DNA of 64,000 nucleotides, taken from contig CM057149.1 in the NCBI GenBank assembly GCA_029964075.1, positions 26,178,197-26,242,196 on the forward strand. The letters are read 5' to 3'. Below the pieces are notes generated by a model. The model worked only from the letters and a program-made list of their open reading frames with translations. It was not told the DNA's origin and did not search any database. Below, in pieces: positions 45,361-56,600 of the stretch (its first letter is position 1; every line of letters starts with the position of its first letter). Position numbers and translations under genes: made by a program. The DNA is from Patiria pectinifera (lineage: Eukaryota; Echinodermata; Asteroidea; Valvatida; Asterinidae).

Positions 45361-45850
45361 GAGTGCTGATTGCCTCACCCTCTCCTTTTTTGATGTTGAC
45401 ACCACTTGTGTTGATAACCCGGCTAAAGTGTCAGGACAATTTTGCTTTTGTCTGTGAGAGAGCTGTGCATTGTTCGTGTGTGTGTGTCCCAGCCGCAACC
45501 GCCTTTCCGTTAGCTCAGGTGGTGTTTTGGGTTCGGCAGGCCTCAAAGGGAGCTGTATCAGCCAATAGCCTGACATCGGCAAACACATTAGGTCGTTACT
45601 TGTTAGGTTTGACACATTGGATGATATTGGAGTGTTTGTTTGAGACAAGGGTCTGGAATGACCCAATCTATTTATGACTCTCAGGTGTGAAGTGCACTTT
45701 ACCAAACAGCTGGCGAAGCTTACCTGTTGAAAGTACATTACACTCTAAAAAGTCAAGATTGGGTCCAATTTTGATTTTTGCCGGCAAGATACACGTACCC
45801 CATGTAGCTTTCAAAAGGGCTTAGAAAGTGTCATTTTTATGGTGTGAGAG
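45361..45850. other. Non-coding stretch, nothing assigned
   Basis: Frames of 104 (+) and 139 (-) codons overlap on opposite strands and are not recognised. CAACAG|GTAAGC on the minus strand near 45728 is an isolated donor-like word. Confidence 0.5.
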
Positions 45851-45992
45851 AGGGCCAACATATAGTCCTCTTTGTATCTCACTGACTTACTGTCCCTTGT
45901 GAGTCGGGCAGTTCCATCGTATAGGATTACCCTGTAACAGCAATGAATGGACTAAATTGGGGCCATTGTGAAAACATGTATGAAAAGACTTT
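45851..45992 (+). repeat. Dispersed repeat R8, copy 2
   Basis: Same blocks as 18125-18290, without the expanded (CTGA)n: only ACTGACTTACTG here. CTTGTGAGTCGGGCAGT and ATAGGATTACCCTGTAAC are well kept. Confidence 0.75.
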
Positions 45993-47456
45993 ATTTCCGA
46001 AAGGCGATATACGCCATTTTGTTCCCTTTTAGAAGCCAGCTGTCTCCTGGCTGCCAAAAGTCAGTTTTGATGGCTGTTACATGTATAAAGTTAAACACAG
46101 TTTAAGAATACAATAAAGCTAAAAATGAAGTTTAGAAACAGCTGTTTTATTCTTTAAAGTTTCATATTAAACTGAGCAAAGTTTTCACTTTTTTCAGATG
46201 GATATATTGTGTTATGGAAATGTTCTCTTAGCTTCCATTGAATATCCCTTCTGAATGAACTGGACAGAACTTTTTTGGATCTGGGCCTTTACCAAGCTTG
46301 CGCCTTGTCTTGATCTGATGCAGACTGGAGGAAAAGGCCTAGCAATAGAACTCCTGAGTACGTCTGCTTCTAGTCACTCGTAATTCATTGTGAAATTTGG
46401 CATATTTTTCTGACCTATCCCAAATTCTACAATTTAGATGAATACCTCTGTTTTCCACTGGGGATTGTTGAGTTGGTCTGGAAGCCATTTTGGATGACTA
46501 CAACATGGTCTGTGTAGATGCCCCTTCGGAAGTTCAATGTGTGTCTTTCAGAAAGAAAATATTTGTAGGATATTCCTGCTCCTCCTGCAGTTGACACAAG
46601 CCAGAACTCGTCTTGGGGGTAAACAGGAATTCAGACAAACCACAGGAACTCCGACTTGTCATCATCAGCAGGAAGAATCCTGAGTATTTTGTTCTATTTC
46701 TGGGACTGATCGTAAATCTACCAGCTTCTAGGAATATTATGTGCCATGGATGCATTGATGTTTGGGTCTGCTGATTGATAAACAGTTTGTTATTTTTTTT
46801 TGCAATTTTGTGTACATGACAAAACTATGTGCAATTTTGATTATGGCTATCATGAAATGCAGCACAAATATTTGGAGTTGTTAGTTTCTGTTGGTGGTGC
46901 TGCCCCCCTCCCTTTAACATGATTATCCTGGTGTAATATGTTGTCAGAGGATACATGCAACACTTAACTTGTATTTGTAAGAGTGTCATGCCTGATGTGT
47001 TCTAATGCTTTATAAATGCCGGCCAGGGTTTCATCTTGCTACAGTTTTTACTCGGTGCTGTTAATGTATCTGGATTGAAGTGATGCATGGACTGGAACAT
47101 TGGCTTACTGTCAGAGACGACACATAAATGCATACACATATTGTACACATATTGTATAAATCTGCACGTACATTTACAATGTATAAATTTGATAAATGTT
47201 CAGTGTAAATGCCCTTAACATAAGTTGTATGACCACTCCAAGGCACAGACTGAACAAGTACATGTAGTAGGATGGGTGAAACACATGTTCCTGTCATTTA
47301 GCCAAGTTTTTTTTTTCAGAGTGGAAGGGGAGGGGCACCAGCCTTTTATGGGAGAGCACCAAGAGGGGGAACTGGATCTCGTTTGAGGCTAGGTGGCGCT
47401 CTTTTACCGCTTTGCTTCATTTTCCTTTCTCTTTATTCGTAATTCATAAATCTGTA
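45993..47456. other. Non-coding stretch, nothing assigned
   Basis: AT-rich, with TGTACACATATTGTA-type words near 47140. No exon or shared repeat recognised. Confidence 0.5.
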
Positions 47457-47780
47457 GGGTGAAGGGAATTAGCATCGACCTAGGCTAAAAAAAAATAGTC
47501 GTCTACATTCCTCTTCTGCTTTAATTAATTTAAAAAGACACTTCTTGGGCGAGGAGCAAATTTTGCTGTGTTTTTTTTTAGGTGGGGGGAACACCTTGGT
47601 TGGGGCACTGGGAATTTATTAGGGGGGTCGGGGAGGGAACACGGGTGAAGGGAATTAGCATCAACCTAATAACAAGTCATCTTCATTCCTCTTCTGATGT
47701 AATTACTTTGCTTGGAGGGGGCATCTAGGAGCACTGGGAATTTGTTGGAGGGGGGCTGGTGCACGTGCCCCCCCCCCCTC
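47457..47780 (+). repeat. Two-copy tandem repeat, period 186
   Basis: GGGTGAAGGGAATTAGCATC at 47457 recurs at 47643. Both are followed by (G/A)ACCTA, (T)CATTCCTCTTCTG, TTAAT or TAATTA, a GG-rich stretch, and GCACTGGGAATTT(A/G)TT(A/G)G. The second unit ends at a C run (47768-47778). No coding frame is shared. Confidence 0.85.
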
Positions 47781-47865
47781 CCTTGGGTACGCAATTGGTT
47801 TACATGTACATGTAAATTGGGTGAAGCTTGTGGGTCTGCTTTGAAGTGAGAGCAGTTCAGATTGC

Positions 47866-48396
47866 CTTAAAGGGAAAATACAACATTTGCAAACATCAAA
47901 AAATAAAACTACCAAATCATTTTGAAATACCTTGCTGGACTGTTAGTGAATGCAAGTGTGAAGCATCCTGTAAAATCATGGCACCTGGTATACTGTCATT
48001 TTCAAGAAAAGGGTATTTGTGTATAAATTTCCAACAGTGGTTGGCTGACCACCGTTGGAAAAACCTAACTATTTTTCAACTACTGCTGCAAATGTACCCT
48101 TTTTCAGTCCAAATTTTGTTTGCTATTGGTTACATGTTCATGAACGGGTGCAGGCCAGCTAGACTGGTTCCCTGACCTTACAATTCCCCAATGTATGTAA
48201 ACTGCTCTGTTTCTTCTTATATGGAGTCAGGGAACCAGACTACAGGAAAATGATTGTTTTTCTTGGTTTTTATAGCATTTTCGAACACAAAACTTCAAAC
48301 ATGTCAGTGTAACAATATTTGATCTATTATACTAACCCCTCAAATAGTTCATTTCTGAAAATTACAGCAAAAGCCAATGATGTACATTCCCTTTAA
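47866..48396 (+). repeat. R3 miniature element, copy 4
   Basis: Full-length: CTTAAAGGGAAAATACAACA then TTTGC at the left, GCCAATGATGTACATTCCCT then TTAA at the right. It shares TTCATGAACGGGTGCAGGCC, AGCTAGACTGGTTCCCT and TTGATCTATTATACTAACCC with the copy at 10449, the closest relative. The central palindrome (48035-48060) has decayed by a few transitions. Confidence 0.9.
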
Positions 48397-49496
48397 TGTA
48401 TTTACAATCATACAAAATGTTCTGACATAGGCTTATACAAATAAATCAAATTACTAGAATGCTGTACATTGTAATCTTTCTTGTTTGTTCAATTGACTCC
48501 ATTCCTTGAAGCAAAAGGTATTGGGAGATGATGCATCTCCATTGCTCCAGATTTCCATACCATATCATCTCTCCTATGATATTCTAGACCTTCTAGCCTA
48601 CATGCCGGTGAACTGTTCATTGAACTTTTCACATCAGCCAGTTCAGCTGTTGCAAGTCCACTGGGAGATTTTTTTTAATGCTGGAACTACTTCAGTGTCT
48701 GACATGCAACATCCATTAACAGTGGTCTGGATGGGTCCTCTGGGCTTCAGATAAGTAGTCCAGTCTTCAGCCAAACACTTGATGTCCATCATTCAAAAGG
48801 AAGGAGAAAAAAAAAATGCATAAAATCTCTTGAAAATTATTTCTGGGCTTTTACAAGAGCAGGGTGCTTATTTGGAAGTGCAGTTGACAGAAAGAGAATT
48901 TATGACAAAGTGACTATTGAGGGGAACTGCTTGAAAAGTCGTTTGTGTTTTAAAATAATAATATTCCATTTTATTAATCATAATAATAATACCCCAGTGG
49001 TGTTTGGAACAGAATATGTCATTGGCAGTAATTTCCAAAAAAAACACCATCTGACAAGAAAGCAAGGTGCATTAGGCCAAAAAAAAGTCTCCGGTTTCTG
49101 GTATGGAGCTTGTCCAAAAAGTGGTGCGGCACCGCGGCTTTTTTTTTTTTTTACCTGACTTTTTTGCTTCAAATGTCGGCTGATGACTGCAAATGGTGCC
49201 CGACTAAACTTAGTGCAAATATATGGGTGTCCTCATGTAGATTGGTGTCCACATAATTTGCCTTATTCTCAATCATTTGCCTTGGTGGAACCCCATCTGA
49301 AAACTCGGTAAAAAAATGAGGAGGGGCAGTCAAACCAGTGAGTTTGGCGGTTTTGAGACATCATCTTTCATTGAAAAAAACTTGACGCGCATGATTAAAA
49401 TCGACGCGCGCGCTGTCCAGAGACCGAATACTTTTTTTTTTGGTCTTATAAAGGAGTTGATGTACCCTCCACCACTGATCATAAATTGTCCAACAT
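48397..49496. other. Non-coding stretch, nothing assigned
   Basis: Short frames only. GACGCGCATGATTAAAATCG and ACGCGCGCG (about 49384-49410) are CpG-rich words in an AT-rich setting. Confidence 0.5.
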
Positions 49497-49850
49497 AAGT
49501 CCAACTTCGCAGTGTTAATGCTCCTGCCGTCTGAACAGCCACAGGCAGTCAAAAAAAAATCCTCTTCCCCTTTTACACAGGCTATTCACCAACAGTCAGA
49601 TCATATTCAATCAAGTTTGTGACTGTCAAACTCAGTCAACAGACAAAAGCAGGCAAGCAGTATAGGCACAGCTGGTTTATCAATCACCTACAGTCAAGGC
49701 ATAGCTGTATCAAGTTACGTAAACAGTCCCATCAAGTCAATCCTGCTTTATGAAGGCTGGGAGCTCTTTAACTGTTGAAAACAGTCGCTTGATTGATTTT
49801 GACTGAAAAGACAATTTGGCACAGAATGTAAATGTTTGCATAGGAGAGTT
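49497..49850 (-). repeat. Dispersed repeat R2, copy 2 (inverted)
   Basis: Reverse complement of 2434-2785 (see that entry). Here the CAGTC words read on the plus strand: AACAGTCAG, AAACTCAGTCAACAGAC, CAGCTGGTTTATCAATCA, AGTCAATCCTGCTTTATG, TAACTGTTGAAAACAGTC and TTGGCACAGAATGTAAATG. Confidence 0.8.
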
Positions 49851-52818
49851 TTAATCGAATTGTGTTGTATTGGTTGAATTTGAAGATTGGCTACTCCAGC
49901 ATTAGTGTATGTCTTAATATTGAAATGACATCCTTCAGAAATCAGGATTGCTGTTCATTGTTCTCTTCCGCCATCAGCGTACTAGAACATGCTGTGTATA
50001 TATATATAGGGGAAGTGGTAATCTAACCACATTGCTTACCGCAGACATCAACACAGCCTTTCACCTTTGTCTAAATTGAATGTCGCATATAAAAACCTGC
50101 ATGTTCACCATGCTTATACTGTACACATATTGCAGACAGCAGTAAATTGTGACCCTACAAATCTTACCAAATGTTGCCACATTTTGTGGTTGAGACTAGC
50201 CTAAGGTTGACATGGGGAATTCCTTTAAATATCAGCCAGGATGACTAATCCGATGATTTACAATTGTATTACAGAGAATATGTAACCTGACAGGTACATT
50301 TTCCCCTATCCAATTTGTTCCTCTAATTTTTTTTTGTGTGGGGGGGATAGGGGGATTGGCGTTCTAAGGAAAAAGTAATACAATTGTTAAATAAAAACAA
50401 TTTAATTAGATTTTTTCATCCTTATTGGATTCTTCAGTATTCAACCATATAGATTGATTGCATTTGGCAGCCATCTTTGAGGTGCGTTTTCTTATGATAA
50501 TTCATTAACAATGAATGCACAAGAGGGCTACTCATGCGTACCCCTGTTGAACAAAAGCACACACCTCAAACATGGCTGCGGTGCAATTGGTCTTTGTGAC
50601 TGACCTCAAAAACATAGGACATCAATTACCAGATGATATTAATAAGACTCTCATAAAAGGACAACTCTCAATAGTTTGCACTTTATTTATAGCTTTTCTA
50701 AGCCACGACGTACATGTATTAGTGGCTCACAATTAAGCCGCCTCCCCTAAAAATATCTTGGACTGATCATGAGTAAAGCAGATGCATGTGTATTCCTTTC
50801 TTAAGTCTCGCTTGATCCCTTACACTTAGTGTCTGTGTTTACTTCTTACTGCAACACTTTAGCTGAATGGCCTTTGTTGTTTTCCAAATGGTGTTTACTG
50901 CTTTGAGTCACTCAGTTGATCAATTTGTGCTGTTAAGTAGCCATGTAGTACAGCGGAACAATGGATTTCCAGTGTCCTGACAGAGAATGCCTTAAGATAA
51001 TGAGTCCATTTTGGAGGGATAACTTCTAAGGCGTCCTGCCTTTTCGAGTTGCCTGCAACAGTCTTGGAAGGGAGGGACGTTAGTTGATAAAAGGGGCCGA
51101 CAAGGAGAATGAATAGACAGAGGAATTTGAGGCACAATGGCAGGGCACAATGGCCACACAGTGGCATTGTTAGAGATGCTGGTTGTGACGAAAATAAAAA
51201 TCAACCGTTTGGAGTTTGGAAGTCCAAATCTGATGAGGAATCATTCATTGGCTGGCTGAGATGTTTTGCATTTCTCAAGGGCTTCCTGCGTTCTATATTT
51301 GGAAGTCGATAAAGGGCTTTTGTTTATGTTCAATACATGTATTGTTTTTATATTTTTGGGAAAGGGGCTTAGGTCAATTTGTTTTGATTATGACTGCTGA
51401 TTGTGGTGTGATGCAGTTGCATCATTTCATTGGGTTATCGAAGAATTGAAGTTGAGTCAATCACAAGTCAAATCACCAGTCAGGTTAGAAGTAATGGGAT
51501 AACAAGTGCGAGTGCACGGTAAGCTCTGGCCTCCTTACATGTATAAGCCTGGGCCCATGCAAAATTCATGCGCTGAAGTTTTTATTGTTGGGCAAATTAG
51601 GACCAAGTTAGGGGGACTTTCTGCTGTCCCCACAGTGTTTTTGGTCCCCACAAATACCTTGTAGAGACGAGTGTACATGTATGTCCCCACAACTATGGAA
51701 CAAGTACGGGTGTGCTTGTTAATGTTTGTTGTGTATTGAATTGCATTCAAATTACTACCACGTTAATTAATTGACATTTTTAAATGCCATTTATACCAAG
51801 GCAGCTTTGAGCTGGCTTGATTTTGGGTGACAGCGGCAAAATATGACACTTTATCCAAGCACAGCCCGTCTTAGTTTTCTCCCACTTTTTCTGCATATCA
51901 TGAAACTAGTGGGACTGGGACTCAGAGAATTTGCAGTAACAACATGTGCAGAATTTTTTTTGAGAGATGATGTGTGATTCTGAAAAGAACCAGTTGGTTA
52001 GGATATTGAAATTTGCTCCGATCAGTATGCTCTGAACGTCTTCAGGAGCCGATCTCCTTTTCAAAACCACACATCTTCCAGAGATGCCAACCATTACTCT
52101 TTTGGAGTAATTATTAAGATTTTGAGGCATGTTACTACTCTTGAAAATTCCAGCTGTCCTATACGCCAACATTGTGTTTACTCTGAAAAGTACTTTGGTT
52201 ACTCTTAAACTTGACTGTTGTGCTGTGTATTTACATAAGCATTACTCTTTGCAGGAAGAATCATTACTATTTTGTAGTCTGTAAATTTGGCATCTCTGCA
52301 TCTTCTCTCAAAGAGATTCTGCACATTGGTGGTTATTGCACACTGTCACTAGGCTACTGCCATGCAAAGTGTCAAATCTTACTTATATCATTTGAGCAAT
52401 CGTACAGGTGGGTCCACATCCTTATAACAGTGCTTCCAGTGACCAATGTTGTCCCCTTTGTGCTCTTGTGGGGCCCAATTAGAGTCTGTTATATGATAAA
52501 TTGGGGTGTTGTAATCTTCCAACAATATTTAATGTGGCCTGACCACCAATATTTGGCGACCATTACCCCAACACACCCAGACTAAACAACAACCCCCAAC
52601 AGTGCACCCATTAAGGGGACAATCCTAATGTGCATTTCAACAAGGTAATAATTGCCCACTGTGCGTTGCCCTAGGATAGACAGGTACCACCTGTTTTAAA
52701 GGGGGTAAAACCCACTTCCACCTGTGTATTTTTTTTTTTCAAATCAAAGCGATTCCATTTAAAAAAAAAAAAGTTTGGTTCCCCCAGCCTCAGTGTTGAG
52801 TGTAAAATGCATAAGAAC
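49851..52818. other. Non-coding stretch, little assigned
   Basis: About 50450-50620 is a more complex island (GGCAGCCATCTTTGAGG, GATAATTCATTAACAATGAATG, CATGGCTGCGG) that could be regulatory. TATATATATATA lies near 49999. No exon, RNA gene or shared repeat recognised elsewhere. The 124-codon frame at 52211-52585 is unrecognised. Confidence 0.5.
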
Positions 52819-53223
52819 AGGGCCCAGTTTCATGGCTCTTCTAACCACATAATTCCTGCTTACGATCACCATTCTGTGCCAACAGAGTACTGCAGCAGTG
52901 CTAGCAAAAAATTCGGTGTTAGCTCTGGAAGCACAGAATCCTTAGTTACGGGTTGCATAAGAACGGAAGTTTCTGCTAAAATTAGCGGGAGTTTTTGCTA
53001 ACGGTTGACCAGTTCGCGCCGGTATTATTATTATTAATAATTATTATTATTATCACACCCTGATATTTCCGGCCTCGCTCACTGTGAGCGGGTTGCAGAC
53101 AGATCGTTCCGGCCTCGCTCGTTGCGTGTTTATCCATCATCCGTTCATAACACCGCAAAACCTTTGCGTGTATACACGTCATCCGACGTGAACTGGTTAA
53201 CAGAGCCATGAAATTGGGCCCAG
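52819..53223 (+). repeat. R7 inverted-repeat element, copy 3, interrupted
   Basis: The left end AGGGCCCAGTTTCATGGCTC and right end AGAGCCATGAAATTGGGCCC are a near-perfect inverted repeat, the best kept among the R7 copies. CACATAATTCCTGCTTACGA, GTTAGCTCTGGAAGC and TTTCTGCTAAAATTAGC lie inside. Near its right end it is split by the R6 element at 53005-53200. Confidence 0.85.
53005..53200 (-). mobile_element. R6 MITE copy 2, nested in R7
   Basis: The left end is TTGACCAGTTCGCGCCGG (the TTAA target changed to TTGA); the right end is CGTGAACTGG then TTAA (53197-53200). Reverse-complementing gives the order of 34718-34987: GGATGACGTGTATACACGCAAAGG, GGATGATGG, GCAACGAGCGAGGCCGG, AAATATCAGGGTGTG. 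An (ATT)n run occupies about 53025-53053. Removing it restores a continuous R7 end, so R6 moved after R7. Confidence 0.85.
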
Positions 53224-53412
53224 ATTTGTTTGTTTTTTTACCCTCCAAACATCTGTAACGAAGAATATGGAATTCCAAGTTTCCAACCAACCTTTTCTTG
53301 GACATCTAAAGCCAGTATTCGCCATTTCCTTTTGGTCCTCAGTCACTTTCTAAACCTCCCACAAACCCTTACCTTTTTCTGAGTATATTATGTCGCAACC
53401 ACCGAATTTAGG
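53224..53412. other. Non-coding stretch, nothing assigned
   Basis: Short, no distinct signal. Confidence 0.5.
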
Positions 53413-53510
53413 GAGCATGTGCTAATGATTTTATCCCTCTTTGTTTTCTTTTTCATGCACAAACTTTGTGTCTCCTCCTGAACAACTCTGACATCACTCC
53501 TCAGGTAAGT
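53413..53510 (+). other. Recursive-splice-like junction (CAG|GTAAGT)
   Basis: From the AG at 53413 there is no AG for about 89 bases. Then comes ATCACTCCTCAG directly joined to GTAAGTTTC (junction 53504/53505). The interval contains a branch-point-like GCTAATGAT (53421) and pyrimidine tracts TTTTATCCCTCTTTGTTTTC and TGTCTCCTCCTG. Acceptor and donor are both strong and share one point, which is the signature of a ratchet point in a long intron. Alternatively CAG is the acceptor of an ordinary exon: one frame stays open for about 35 codons after it. Confidence 0.4.
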
Positions 53511-53534
53511 TTCTTTTAAATTTCAAAGAACCAC

Positions 53535-53577
53535 TGGATGTTTGGATCTTGGATTTTGGATCTTGGATGTTGGATGG
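53535..53577 (+). repeat. TTGGATC/TTGGATG minisatellite
   Basis: About five to six copies of a 7-9 base unit (TTTGGATC, TTGGATTT, TGGATCTTGGATG, TTGGATGG). Confidence 0.8.
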
Positions 53578-54479
53578 TCTTCCTCCTATTTAAATACTCC
53601 ATATGGGGGTTTAAGTAGAGGTGTGCAATTGCCTTGAAGATCATGTACATGTAAACGAACTGTATACTGTGATCAGCAGGTCACAATTGAAATGTCCCAC
53701 AGTCCAAATAATGTGGCACCCTTTTCTTTCATTTCGGAATCGGTTATAAATGCTAATCTTGAAATTATCAGCAACAAATAGTAGTATTCATCTCAAAACT
53801 TCATCACCATTTTTGTTGTTGCGCATGCATTACACTGTGAGCACTTTTCTCCAGCTGGTGCCCTGGGTGGCATTCATACCCAAACTACATGAAGAGAAAA
53901 CAAAACAACCAAACGCAGAAATGAAAGGTTTGTTCAAAACACCAGCGGGCATAGGACTTAAGACATTGAACTCTAGAACAAATAAACATGCGGTTTCCAT
54001 AAAGATCCTTAAAGTAGCATCACCTGGAGATACGGTGGATTCTCTCAGGGTGAAGGGGGTTCAGAACCAAAAAATGTCAAGTGTGCCATAGAGGATTGTG
54101 CACTCGGACAGCTTCGGATTGTTTCAATATGCTTTACGGAGACCCTGAAGTTCAGGACCAGATGTATCCTGCCTTGGGTTTTAGAGATAGGATTACACTT
54201 GGGCTCTTGTTTCGGTGAAGAGAAAGAGGTACAGTTAAAGAGTCAGAGACTTTGGGAGCGGTCACTGACATTACAGGCTGGCAGTTTTGTGAAGTACAAA
54301 GGTCTTTTAACACTGTGGTCTTGTCTGTCCACCATTGAGTGAAACCGAAATTAGGGTCCCAGTGTAGGAAAGGCATACCATTCACACTTTAATTGGTTTG
54401 AACCACAGACCAAGGCAGGCAGTAACAGTGCATTCTCTATGGATTGGAGCTATTGCTAAAGGCCTTTTCACACTAGGGC
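53578..54479. other. Non-coding stretch, nothing assigned
   Basis: The 113-codon frame at 53750-54091 is unrecognised. No shared repeat seen. Confidence 0.5.
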
Positions 54480-54574
54480 CTCTCAACCCAGGTTGAACTC
54501 AACCCTAGGTGAACTCAACCCTGGGTGAAACCAGTGCCTGCCCGGGTTGAGTTTTTGATTTTTCAACCCTGCGT
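54480..54574. repeat. Short tandem and inverted AACTCAACCC motifs
   Basis: GGTTGAACTCAACCCTAGG is followed by TGAACTCAACCCTGGG, then the inverse GCCCGGGTTGAGTTTTTG and TTTCAACCCTG. The preceding AGGCCTTTTCACACTAGGGCC looks like an element end. A full copy was not defined. Confidence 0.6.
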
Positions 54575-55642
54575 TCTACCTCACATTGTTTAACACTGGT
54601 TTTGTGCAAACCGAGCTTCTCTCACTCCGTTCCCTGAAATCTCCACGTTGGGGTTCCAAGACAGAGATTTGGGACAGTGCGAAGGGACCTTTAGGTCACG
54701 GATTCAAAAATTCAAGTTTTGCATGTGACTTCAAAGGATTTTACCTGACCCAACTGTTCCTATGTCCTAGATGAATGAAATTACAGCATCCAAGACACGA
54801 TATTAAAAACACAATTCTGAAAAAGATAGCAAGTGTTGCATACATACATGTACACAGACATATTTTTTACTGTAGTGAATTTTATATTTGATTGATTCAA
54901 CCCAGACCTAAGTTTGTATAATTATTGGAAATGATTCTTTTGAAATAACAGTATAAAGAAAACTGAAAATAAGAGCAGTGCCTACAAAACATTTTCGTTT
55001 TTAATAAGTGATTTGAAGTTTTAAAATGAATTAAACTTCTGCAAACTGCCCACTGACTGGATTGACCTGAAATATACCTGATTTTCATTTTAATTGATTC
55101 AGACCCAGACCTATTTTGTATTCAGATTAGGAATGATTGTTTTGCATTCTCATTGATGAGTTAGGCTTGAAAGAAGCAAATTGACCACACTAAATTGGTT
55201 ATGTGGTTTTGCTGTGGTGACTTTACCCTGTGTTGTTGGGACAATAACTCCAGGTTTTTTTTCTTGTTTTGTGGTATGAACTAAGGAGGGCCTGCTTTCA
55301 TCTCAAAACTCAGGTCCAGACACTAGTCCAGACTGGCTATTGTGATAGGGCAGGGACAAAATTAAACCCAGGGACTGACCAAAAAAAGGTCCAGTTTTGG
55401 ACCCTCTGTTTGTTGATTTGGGGTCCGGTCAGGGTCGTCCAAACAGCGCCCCATCACCGCATTTTGTTTTTCTGTTGTTTGCCTTTCCCTAGGGCAGTGG
55501 AAATGACATTGCCTGTTTTCTCCAGTAAAAGCTCATATGGTAAAAGGAAAGTATTTTTCTAACAGTAATGAAAATTGCGGAGTATAAAGTCAAAGTTAAA
55601 TTTGATCTGTGCACTGAGTATTTCAAAAACACCAGCACACTG
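54575..55642. other. Non-coding stretch, nothing assigned
   Basis: AT-rich. ATTGATTCAACCCAGACCTA (54891) and ATTGATTCAGACCCAGACCTA (55094), each followed by (AG)TTTGTAT, form a short diverged direct repeat about 200 bp apart. Confidence 0.5.
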
Positions 55643-55708
55643 TCTGTGTTATGATGGCCAATTGGATATGTTGTTTCTGTGTTATGACGGCCAATTGGAT
55701 ATGTTGTT
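55643..55708 (+). repeat. Two-copy tandem repeat, period 33
   Basis: TCTGTGTTATGATGGCCAAT then TGGATATGTTGTT at 55643 repeats at 55676 with one T/C difference. Confidence 0.95.
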
Positions 55709-55859
55709 TTAAAATTTTGTTTTGAAATCCTATTCTTTGTGAATGAGGACCAACCTTGTTAAAGGATGATCAGCCATGTTGTCTATGACCAGTTTTCACC
55801 TTGATAGTCATAGGCTGTATATGTTATATGGCGCCCTCTTATGACAAGCTTTATACAAA

Positions 55860-56009
55860 CAGGCATGCAACTTTTCCTCGGATCCACTGATTACCTTGCT
55901 TTTTACTTCTCATGAATGCCATTACAAATTGAAAAATACTGTACCAACTACAGAGTCTTGTGTGGTTTAGAATTTCCTTTTTTCCCCAAAATTCGTGGTT
56001 GCATGCCTG
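55860..56009 (+). repeat. R10 inverted-repeat element, copy 2
   Basis: CAGGCATGCAACTTTTCCTC on the left; GTGGTTGCATGCCTG on the right. The inner 12 bases (CAGGCATGCAAC) are a perfect inverted repeat. Matches 42008-42168. Confidence 0.85.
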
Positions 56010-56339
56010 TACCAATATATAAGGTATTGTTTATTCACAGTTTATTCAATTTTTCACAGTTTTTCTGTTTTAGTTACATTTTCAGATATACAGATTTACA
56101 TTTCAAGATATACAGCCAGTTTACGAGACTATCTAAGGGCCTCGTATTCAAAACGAGATTGGACAATAACACCACATTGAAAAAGGCCCCTAACTTTCCC
56201 ATAAGTGCTGGTGAAAAAGAATCAACTAAGCATTAGCAAACGTTCTTATGTTTCAACAAAGAAGTCATGTATGTATTATTTTTTGCAATTAACTCTTTAT
56301 TCATAAAAAGACGTGGCATTTAAATTTGAGTCGCGTTTT

Positions 56340-56600
56340 CTGAAGTGCCATTGTACCCGTCATTAAGCTGTGGTCAAATTATGCATAATGGGTCATTCAC
56401 TGCGATGCAATGTACACACTCCGCATTGCCGTCCCCTGTCACGGAGCGTGTCCGCTATGCAATTAAGCGTAATCACTCCGCACTGCCAAGACGTACAAGT
56501 GGCGTAACACGAGCCCCCCAGATACACTTGAAGATGTGTCATTGTCCGAGGACAAAAGGGTTCCCTTCCTAATGTTGAGCAAACACCTGGAGATCGCGTT
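56340..56600. promoter_or_regulatory. Candidate conserved non-coding island
   Basis: GC-balanced with homeodomain and POU-like words (AATTATGCATAATGGG, CTATGCAATTAAGCGTAATC), ACTCCGCA(T/C)TGCC repeated twice (about 56419 and 56476), and GTCATTGTCCGAGGAC. No recognisable frame. Confidence 0.3.

Noticed and set aside
45319..45738. 139-codon minus-strand frame
   Set aside because: Overlaps a 104-codon plus-strand frame in the same DNA; neither is recognised and there is no exon structure.
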